Source of the DNA: Rhabditoides inermis
Taxonomy: Eukaryota > Nematoda > Chromadorea > Rhabditida > Rhabditidae
Direction: 5' to 3'
Length of the DNA stretch: 64,000 nucleotides
Assembly (NCBI GenBank): GCA_963966185.1
Contig: CAWZYM010000423.1
Coordinates: forward strand, 362,001 to 426,000
How positions within the stretch are numbered: position 1 is the stretch's first letter; each line of letters opens with the position of its first letter. The notes beneath the pieces were generated by a model, which was given only the letters and a program-made list of their open reading frames with translations, did not search any database and was not told the origin of the DNA. Of the stretch, positions 56,246 through 64,000 are shown in pieces. Position numbers and translations under genes: made by a program.

Positions 56246-56434
56246 GTATACGGTAGACTGCGGTGTATGGTATACTAGTTGAGATGTAGACTGTAAGGTG
56301 TACGGTAGCCTGTCGTATTCCCCCCTGTCCATGTTTGGTCCGATGACCGTATGCAATATTCGAAACAGTAGTGGTAGTGTGATTGGAATTTCATTGTGAT
56401 GACGGAATGTGATCGCGCTTTTGTTTCTATTCCT

Positions 56435-56440
56435 AATAAA
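56435..56440 (+). terminator. Poly(A) signal of the NET-domain gene
   Basis: AATAAA 190 nt past the TAG at 56243-56245. Confidence 0.65.
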
Positions 56441-57751
56441 TATTCACTAGTTGATTATAAAAAAATCTTCATTACTATTCAAATAGTGCAGTCGGATAAT
56501 GCAGTCACCTCTCATATTTCGCGAAAACCAAGTGCATCTTTTCTGAGCGCGTCTGTTTGCAAAATTGTCTCATTAACATTTAAAATGTTTGAACAAGAAT
56601 GTCCCTTTGCAAAGGTGATTGTCGTGAGCGGCGCATAACGATAACGAAGCTGTTTGGATGAAAAAGAGTTCCGTCTTCAGTTTGATTTGATAAAATCTCC
56701 CCTCATTCGATTCGGTTGCTGCTCAACCGAATCGAATGTATAGTGGCGCAGCGAAGGCTGACAGTCACGTACTCACAATCGCTGAGCTCGCCCAGTAGAG
56801 CTCACATAAAGACATCGTGCCTCGTACGTAAATATCCGATAAATTAGTTTCGCATATTCCTTTTCATTTTTTTAAACAGTTTATTGCACAAACAACAATA
56901 ATAATTATTTCAAGTTCTAATTACGCAGTCAAAGTTGAGACGAATAGTTGGATACTGTAATCTGCCGGAGTTTAACTGCCAGCCTTATCTTATGTCTTGA
57001 TCAGAGAGTATATTCTAAAAAATTGTTTTGGTCGTACAATATCGCGCATGTTCTGCACTCACCTTATGATAGCTCGGCGATAGTCGAAAATGAAATACAT
57101 TGCCGCTAACACGGCTCGATACTAGGTTCGGCAAAGTTGAATAGAAACTGGCGCAAAGAAACTACAGTAACCCATCCGTTGGCGATGTGCCAACCCGAGA
57201 ATTTGAAGAAAAATATCCCCTGTCCAGCAAATTCTCAACACCGCATTTTTAACATTTATCGCACACAAAGCCACATTAATACACGTAACAATAGTTTTTT
57301 TTCAAATCTTGAACGCTGCCTTGTTGATCACTTGATTACTGCCTTCTCGAACACGGCCTGCAAACAAACATCAGAAATGAAAAAAAAGAAACATACCTTT
57401 TCTGGGCAGAACGGAGGAGAGGCGACGACCACGCCACGCCGCAACTAACACATCACAAAGATAAGCACGAAGTGCTCGCATTCAAAGCGAATTGACATCA
57501 GCAAACATACATTCGCCAAATTTAAACTTTTTATTGAAATACAACAATACACAACGAAAATCACAAAAAATACAAAATATGATGATAATATCAAAGTTTG
57601 TAACTCACAGTTGGCGAATGCCGGACGATCCTTGTCGTCTTTGTGAAAATGTTACAGTGGTTGTTTCACAACAACGTCGGTCGGAAACCACTGAAACAAA
57701 TACAACTGAGTTTCGAAAATCGCGCACACTCGTTTGAGATGTAGACTGTAA
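56441..57751. other. Intergenic, no gene seen
   Basis: AT-rich sequence with short open frames on the plus strand (57137-57448, 57492-57737) that lack recognisable content. The right edge (57735-57751) duplicates part of the NET-gene 3' UTR at about 56279-56297. Confidence 0.4.
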
Positions 57752-58328
57752 AAGCCCTTTTATACTTCGCCGCCGCCGCTAGCGGCGTAGTGCAAAAGAT
57801 ACAAATATCGATTGACACCGCCGGCCGCTGACCGCTGGCCGCTCGCGCACCCTTTTATACTCGAACGCCGCCGCTCACCGCTGGCGGCGGCCGCCACCGC
57901 TAGCGGTCTCCAGCGGCGATAATGCTCGCGAGTATTTGCGCCGCTGCGGCGAGGGTAATGTGCTTGAATGTTTTCAAACATGATAATTTTGTTTTATGAG
58001 TTTTGTTGTACTATGAAACAATACACAATTCTGATTCAGAATATACTAGTTTCAGTACAATTTGAGCTTCCTCTGCTGAGATTTAGACAGTAACATATAA
58101 ATTGTGTACTAGAGAGTACATTAATCATGTATTTGTTGAGTAGACAAAATTTTGATTGATTTAACATAAGTTTCAGTTAGTAATAGAAAGAAACACGAAT
58201 TATGAGCACCCTAATATTTTTGTACGCCGCCCGCCGCCCGTTGACTACTCCCAGCGGCGAGCGGTGAGAATACTTGTCTCGGCGGCGAGCAGCGAGCGGT
58301 GCGGCGGCGGCGGAGTATAAAAGGGCCC
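57752..58328. mobile_element. PIF/Harbinger-like MITE with 3-bp TAA duplication
   Basis: About 577 bp bounded by inverted ends: left AAGCCCTTTTATACTTCGCC, right (reverse complement) GGGCCCTTTTATACTCCGCC, both continuing GCCGCC. TAA flanks both sides. The subterminal zones are rich in GCCGC/GCGGC words, and an internal CCCTTTTATACTCGAACGCC near 57850 repeats the terminus. There is no transposase frame. The flanking 37 bp occurs uninterrupted at 56279-56318, confirming the insertion boundaries. The TWA-type duplication and size suggest a PIF/Harbinger-derived MITE. Confidence 0.85.
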
Positions 58329-58596
58329 TAAGGTGTACGGTAGCCTGTCGTCACAGAGAAATGAAAATTAAACGAACGAACAGAAACTATGAAAACGAAC
58401 AACAACGTCGTTCGGGATTCACATAAAACATATAATAATAAAAATATTACCCGAACTGAGCTGCCACCTCGAACCGAACATTTCAGCGGGGCGTATCGTG
58501 CCGTGGCTAGCAGATCGAATCGTTTAGTTCTTTTTGTGCTACTATGGACTTCGATGCTCCGAGGAACAAAAGTAATGTTTCAATTATTATCACTGA

Positions 58597-59251
58597 TCAC
58601 ACACACGAATTAATAGAAAAGTAACGTTCAGGAAATTTCTCTTGTGTATGATCCGAATTCAATTCCGAAAAAAATGGTCCAAAGAATAGAACACCACAGG
58701 GAATATACAACGCAAAGAACGGAATGAGGGTCTGAAAGGTACTATTTTTCACTTACACAAACAAAATTAGATCAGAAACAGAAATAAGATCAATGAAAAA
58801 TACCTGCGCAACAAGAGCTTTGAATAGTTGTCTGTGCAAGGAAATCAACTTATTCGATATGCATACTTTTCCCATCGCAGTGTAGGTTTGCACACCGCAC
58901 CAAATGATCACAGCTGAAGTGATTGACATCATCAACTCACTGAAAGTTCCCAGAAGAAAGCCGGCGAGTGCCGCCTTTACTAGACAATCGTTCCAGTTTG
59001 AATCTGATCGAAAACTCACTGCTCTCTATAATGTTATTGTTCATTCAAATTCAAACCTATGTGAGAATGAGACAAATGAAAATTAGATTAATAAGTATGG
59101 ACAATGTGCCATTCATGTATGTGATGTAGTAATGTAGTGGAGCGTAACTCATTGATATGGAAAATTGTAAAATTGAACTAAACGTTCGCGTATTTGTATG
59201 TGAGCATTCACCAAAATCGGTATTTGAATAAGTACATGCACTTACTTCCAT
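58597..59251 (-). pseudogene. Nematode seven-TM chemoreceptor remnant (Str/Srj-like)
   Basis: Two adjoining exons on the minus strand: about 58804-59019 and 58597-58731, joined in phase across a 72-bp GT-AG intron. They encode a TM5-like segment (SELMMSITSAVIIWCGVQTY), then SLHRQLFKALVAQ, then TLIPFFALYIPCGVLFFGPF. The QLF-AL--Q-LIP signature with the Y-P proline is typical of TM6-TM7 in Str-superfamily olfactory receptors. A hydrophobic TM1-like stretch (NGTLSILINLIFICLILT, 59057-59110) lies only ~40 bp upstream, leaving no room for TM2-TM4, and the last exon ends early after ELNSDHTQEKF. I read this as an internally deleted receptor gene rather than a functional one. Confidence 0.6.
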
Positions 59252-59476
59252 TAGAATACAATCTATGAATACAAAGCCAAACTGCGAATCTAAGTGAACT
59301 TAGATCTTCATTTCAATCTTTAGGAAGATATTACATTTTGAACCATAACTCTGACACCGCAGATCAGTACACATAACATAATTTGTGATTCGTTCGAACT
59401 ATGTACACGTATGTAAACCTATAGAAATACAAACTGTTAGCATTTCACACATCTTCCTAAATGCAATAAAATCTTC

Positions 59477-59482
59477 TTTATT
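59477..59482 (-). terminator. Poly(A) signal of the SLC3A-like gene
   Basis: TTTATT on plus is AATAAA on minus, about 220 nt past the stop at 59702. Confidence 0.5.
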
Positions 59483-59701
59483 CAAGCACATTTTCAACAT
59501 GCAAGCATAGTATTCTGCTCATAGCGCCATTCTCAATAAGTCGTGAAACTAAACTCGGCCCGTCATATAAACACGGCTAAACTGGTGAGAACAAGTGCAT
59601 TAAACAAGTCTTCTATGAAGGTCGAACGGCAAAGTAATGCATACAAGAGTACATACAGTAGCGGGAGAGATTTAGTGGAGGATACGGTAGGAGTACTGTA
59701 T

Positions 59702-59884
59702 TCACGCGGGATACTTGAACACGATTCCCTGGTCCGCATCCAGCTCCAGAACCTAGAAAAGAAAACATTTGTCTGTCTGTCTCTCTCCCTCCTTACCTTG
59801 GAAGACAGGTCGATGTTTTCGCGAGGGAAGTATTTCTCCACATTTGACGTCACTGCCACAATCTGGAAGAATGCAAGTAGATTT

Positions 59885-59919
<35 letters not shown>

Positions 59920-59939
59920 GGAGAGAGGGAAAGGAAGCC

Positions 59940-60034
<95 letters not shown>

Positions 60035-60227
60035 GTCTCACCTGACTCTTGCCGAGTCCAGTCGCGGCGTTGGGCAGATCGAGGAGGGGGAGAGACACGG
60101 GCGCCTTGCCGAAGTTGAGGGCAGCCACGTAGACCTGAATAGACAGACTCTTTATCTCTCTCTCTCTCTTTCCCTCTCTCTCTCACCATATCTCTTCTCT
60201 CCCCCCCTCTCTCTCTCTCTTTCTCTT

Positions 60228-60265
<38 letters not shown>

Positions 60266-61524
60266 CCCACATTTCCCTCCGTCTCGTTTCCGGGCCGCAG
60301 GAATCGCGTCATCGTGAACGCGCCGTGCACAATACGACCCATCAGCGTCTGAAAATGACGGAATTCGAAAATAAACGACATACGTTTCGATCTCTTCGTA
60401 TATCTAAGAAAGTGAATGCTATGGAATAGAGTTGAAATTCACCGATAAATCTATAAAATTATCCATACTACGGATCTTTTTCACCAATACAACTGTTACT
60501 ACAACCATTAAAAATATAGTTCTATGCTCGTAATAAGTTGCGCGCGATGGAGTAGATCAGATGAAGACGGAGAGTCAGCTCTCGGCAATAGCGCGCAAAA
60601 CAAGATAGGCAGACGGTTATGGCACCGTATTTCGAACTGCAAGCGAGGTAGATCGAAAACTATCGCTCTGGCGCAAAAAAAAATAAACACCATTACATCA
60701 TTGCTCAAACAAAGCCTCGCCTTATATACCGTTCATAACTCTTTCGCAAGTCTCTTACTATCGTAGTTCATTCATCGTAAATCTCCGTAATTCGTGTGAA
60801 TTTCGCCCTCCCCTTCTCCGCTCATAACCCTTTCGTCTGTCTCACAAAACAATTTCGAAGAGACTGGCTATTTATCCTTCTCCGCTTCTCTCTCCCCCTC
60901 ACCTTCCCGCTCATGACGGTGTCGTCTCGCTGTCGCAGCTTGGCCAGCTTCTTGAACAGCTTCAGCGGCGACTGCGCCTCAGAGTACTGGCGCTGAAACG
61001 GCAACGCATCAGCATCTCTTCTTCGCCTATTCAACCCCTCTATCTGCCCACTTTTATCAATCCAAGCAACATGGCGGGTCAATGTGGGCTTGATCAGTGC
61101 GTGATCGCATCGAGTAATAAAGTCGCCTCCTCACCTCCCAGTTGATATTGGCAGTGTCTGTGTGTGTGGGCACTCCCGTCTTGCTGTCGCTGAACCCGCC
61201 CTCTGCACTCCACTGCATCGCTCCGCGCTGCGGCGGCACCTGCAAGAAACGAACCGTGATCTGATAAACACATGTTTCAATCTTTCAAGTTTCAATACTG
61301 TTAGCTGTTAGGTAAGATTGTGCTTGAACCACGCTGCGGCCGCACCTGCAAGGACAGACAATTGAACTATGAATCTGAGATTGCAAGATAAATAAGACTA
61401 CTAAGAAAATATGATTGCTACGGTAACGTTGCGCCACGCTGCGGAGCCATCTGCGAACATCGAAGGTGACGAATACTGTGTTATTATTACATATTCACTC
61501 ATTCGATGTACGTTTCACCCAGTG

Positions 61525-61562
<38 letters not shown>

Positions 61563-62127
61563 TTTATCGCATGTATGTTTGATAGAGTATGCAAGAAATT
61601 GCGGATGGACACTGGCGAAATAAGTGATAAATGCTAGTAGTGAAACAAAATTTTGTATTTAAAAATAACAAGAAAAAAAGAAACTCACGATACTGTCGTT
61701 TCCCAGATCTCTCATTCCAAGCTCGTCTCCATAGTAGAACGAGTTGCTGCCAGGCAGGAGGAGCTGAAAGGATCTGTCTGTCTGACTGTCTCTCTCTCTC
61801 CCTCTTACTCATCTCTCTCTTCCCCTCTCTCTCCCCTCTCTCTCCTTCCTTCTCTCTATCCCTTACCTGAACCATGAGCAGCATTTCGGCGTGGGCTCGC
61901 GAGTTGACGCGAGTCGCAATGCGAGACACGAACGGGTTGCCGAACTGAAATAAGGACTTTGTGGACATAGAGAAAGGGAGAGAGGGAGAGAGAGAAAGAG
62001 AGAGGGAGATAGAGAAAGAGAGAGAGAGAGAAAAAAAGAGAGAGAGGGAGAGGGAGGGAGGAAGAGAGAGAGAGAGGGAAGAGAGAGAAAGAGAGAAAGA
62101 GAGAGAGAGAAAGAAAGAGAGCGAAAG

Positions 62128-62168
<41 letters not shown>

Positions 62169-62252
62169 AGAGAGAAGGAAGGAAGAGGGAGAGGGAGAGA
62201 GAGAGAAAGAGAAAGAAAGAGAGACGAAGAGAGAGTGAGAGCGGGAGAGGGA

Positions 62253-62296
<44 letters not shown>

Positions 62297-62551
62297 GGAG
62301 AAAGATAGGGAGAGAGAGGAGAGAGGGAGAGAGGGCGGGAGAGAGAAGGGGGAGTTAGAGATAGAGGGAGAGAGGGAGAGAGGGAGTGGGAGGTGGAGAA
62401 GTGGAGAGAGACAGAGAGAGATAAAGAGGGAGAGAGGGAGCCGCACCTCCCACTGGGGCCAGGCCTTGTCGTGCATGTTGTGATAGAGAAGGACGTCTGA
62501 GAGAATCTCGTGCACACAAGAGGACACACTGTCCTCGTTCCAATGGCAGAT
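59702..62551 (-). CDS. SLC3A/ATGP-like amino-acid-transporter heavy chain (3' part, 9 exons)
   Basis: Exons in transcript order: 62447-62551, 61867-61944, 61689-61763, 61135-61239, 60903-60992, 60271-60348, 60042-60134, 59797-59862, 59702-59752; all introns are phase 0, giving 246 residues to the stop. The sequence follows the C-terminal half of an alpha-amylase-fold protein: AHAEMLLMVQLLLPGSNSFY then YGDELGM (compare LLLPGTPFIYYGDEIGM), RGAMQWSAEGGFS (compare the MQWDDSPNAGFS motif), an LRQRD helix after SPLKLFKKLAK, then the C-terminal beta domain. No catalytic-histidine blocks are in view. This pattern fits the SLC3A (4F2hc/rBAT) family, represented by ATGP-1/ATGP-2 in C. elegans, a type II membrane glycoprotein that partners light-chain amino-acid exchangers. 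A maltase-type GH13 enzyme is the alternative. The 5' exons are not visible between 62552 and 64000 and should lie beyond the window. Confidence 0.82.
59888..60035. repeat. GA-(TA)n-GA compound microsatellite
   Basis: GA run (59888-59925, with a G tract), (TA) about 26 copies (59941-59992), then GA again to 60032, all inside the SLC3A-like intron between its last three exons. Frames across it are artefacts. Confidence 0.95.
61330..61460 (-). repeat. Two decoy copies of the SLC3A-like exon 4 acceptor edge
   Basis: Minus-strand CTTGCAG-GTGCGGCCGCAGCGTGG (near 61354-61332) and TCGCAG-ATGGCTCCGCAGCGTGG (near 61455-61430) imitate the true edge CTTGCAG-GTGCCGCCGCAGCGCGG at 61239. Neither copy continues as coding exon. 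Confidence 0.8.
61530..61561. repeat. (TA)n microsatellite
   Basis: About 15 TA dinucleotides in the SLC3A-like intron between exons 3 and 4. Confidence 0.9.
61968..62446. repeat. ~470-bp near-uninterrupted GA (polypurine) tract
   Basis: A plus-strand purine tract with almost no pyrimidines fills the intron between the first two visible SLC3A-like exons. On the transcript it is polypyrimidine. Open frames over it (362 codons minus) are artefacts of composition. Confidence 0.95.
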
Positions 62552-63831
62552 CTGCAAGTACGGTAGAGTACGGTAGGGTATGGTAAACTATTGAATTTGG
62601 AAAAATACAGAACATATGACCACGGCAATTCACAACTGAACAGAAGCGGCATGATGACAAATGGTTTTAGTGCGGTTTCGTTTCGAGACTCATTCTACAG
62701 ATTGAGACAGAGAGTGCGCGAGAGAACGCGCGATTAGAGAGACGGCAGACGGCGCGAGGGTGGAAAAGAAACGAGAGTGAGCGAGAGTGCGTGGCAATTT
62801 GAGGGAAATGATTCCTCGACGGAACGCGCCGCGCGCCGAATCTTCTTTGTTCAGTGTGAATTGCCGTGATGACCATTTAAGTGTGTTTTACGAGCTCACT
62901 AACAATACCGCACATTGCCCACTTTGAATGATTTCGGGAAAAGTATAATAGCTCACACATAAGAATATACGTTTCACGCGATTATTATATGCTCTAACAG
63001 TCTTTTATGGACAATCACAACTACGGTTGAAGTTTTAAGAGTTCGCGGTACCACATTCACGTTGAACTGTTGAACAACAAAAATCGAGATGCAATGGAAA
63101 ATTTTTGAATCTGATAAGTTTCACAAACTGCATATAACTCAACTACAGCTACCGCTCACCAATTATTCTATATACATCAACTGGTCCTCAAACTAAAGTA
63201 CCATGCTGCCAACTAATGCAGGAATTGAAACCAGCTGAGAATCCCTCACATTGTTGTTCCTCTGTGCATGTCACAAACACTCAATTCGTTAGGTTGATCA
63301 AAGACCGAATCGCCCCCACCTTGCTATTGGACCCTGCCATAAAAACTACTACGGACGAAGCGTCAACTTGTCGGATTCAAATAGTGAATCGCCCACCTTG
63401 CTGTTCTACAACAGTTGTTTCAAACTTTCGCAGGACCAACACTCTTGTCAGGTCGATTAAAGACCAAATAGCTCACTACACGACTACGGACAAACATTCA
63501 ACTTGTCAGGTTGACCAAATACACACCCTCACATTGCTGTTGCTCTTAACTCTCAACCCTGTCTTACATAAATTAAATAGTACAGTGGTAACAAACTCGC
63601 AGGACGAACTGTCAACTTGTCTCGGATTCTCAATATCGGATATCGGATTCTCAAAAACCCCGCCTTGCTGTTGCTCTCGACCCTGTCATACAGACTACCA
63701 CGGACGAACAGTCAACTTGTCTACTCGCTCTTAACTACAGCCGAGAAATCAGTTCCTTCTGTTGATTGTTGATCAGATATCAAATACCCACCTTTTTACA
63801 TACGACAACATACAACAGTAGTTTCACATAC
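62552..63831. repeat. Intron or intergenic sequence with a degenerate repeat
   Basis: No exon recognised. Between 63340 and 63730 the word GGACGAACNGTCAACTTGTC recurs in degenerate form at about 63353, 63433, 63487, 63601 and 63701, often with ACCTTGCTGTTGCTC nearby, indicating an old irregular tandem array. The 172-codon plus-strand frame 63216-63734 spans it and is not taken as a gene. Confidence 0.55.
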
Positions 63832-64000
63832 AACAGTATGTCAAATAATTAAAAGATGTCTCAGTGAACAAAAATATCTCTCTTCCCTCCCCCATATCTC
63901 TCTTTTTGTAGTTCTTTGATCGTTTCGTTTAGCAAAAACTTTCGTGTGCAGGGAGGATTGAACTCGACCCTTCCATTTGATGAAACAGCAACACTACCAC
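63832..64000. repeat. Partial copy of the ~379-bp tRNA-like repeat
   Basis: Matches the left-end units over AATTAAAAGATGTCTCAGTG through CAGCAACACTACCAC and is cut by the window edge. It includes the B-box-like zone (GGATTGAACTCG). Same orientation as the left-end copies. Confidence 0.85.

Noticed and set aside
61564..62652. A 362-codon Ser/Leu/Pro-rich minus-strand frame
   Set aside because: It is mostly the translated GA/CT tract between two real SLC3A-like exons and contains those exons out of spliced context.
63216..63734. A 172-codon plus-strand ORF near the right end
   Set aside because: It spans a degenerate tandem array and shows no known domain or splice signals.

Overview
This 64-kb window is nuclear DNA from a nematode, probably a clade V species such as a diplogastrid (inference). 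Every protein gene is split by many small GT-AG introns. The gene set matches nematode families: XRN-1, DDX-19, a latrophilin/LAT-1 with a sea-urchin-egg-lectin domain, an SLC3A/ATGP heavy chain, and a degraded seven-TM chemoreceptor with the nematode-type QLF-AL--Q-LIP signature. CT/GA microsatellites fill many introns. Exons below were placed by eye from reading-frame continuity and splice sites; individual edges may be off by 1-2 bases.

Layout. 1-8297 is repeat-rich and gene-poor: three tandem ~379-bp units carrying tRNA-like boxes, a 93-bp tandem array, an inverted-repeat-bounded element holding gene-like sequence with a poly(A) signal, and exact 120-bp and 74-bp duplications. 8298-26915 (minus) is a complete 48-exon XRN1 5'-3' exoribonuclease (~1648 aa). 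Its introns host an RTE-like LINE (13618-16206), a tRNA-type SINE fused to a 30-copy 16-bp minisatellite, and duplicated splice sites. 27861-38114 (plus) is a complete 21-exon DDX19/DBP5 mRNA-export helicase (~579 aa), head-to-head with XRN1. A small secreted-protein gene is nested antisense in one of its introns (35319-35522). 38343-43334 is intergenic. 43335-55129 (plus) is a complete adhesion GPCR, LAT-1/latrophilin (~988 aa), with a duplicated, equal-length, apparently mutually exclusive exon in the lectin domain. 55692-56245 (plus) is a short acidic protein ending in a stand-alone NET (BET extra-terminal) domain, close behind LAT-1. 57752-58328 is a PIF/Harbinger-like MITE whose unoccupied target copy is also present nearby. 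58597-59251 (minus) is a chemoreceptor remnant. 59702-62551 (minus) is the 3' part of an SLC3A-like amino-acid-transporter heavy chain; its 5' part lies beyond the window. The window ends in another copy of the repeat that starts it.

Functionally, XRN1 (cytoplasmic mRNA decay) and DDX19 (nuclear-pore mRNA export) share one intergenic region and may share regulation. LAT-1 and the NET gene are spaced closely enough to be an operon candidate. The most notable observations are the LAT-1 exon pair, intronic decoy copies of exon edges in three different genes, a ten-base motif TACGTTTCAC present at least seven times (about 0.1 expected) and resembling the core of the nematode piRNA motif, and the MITE with its empty site.
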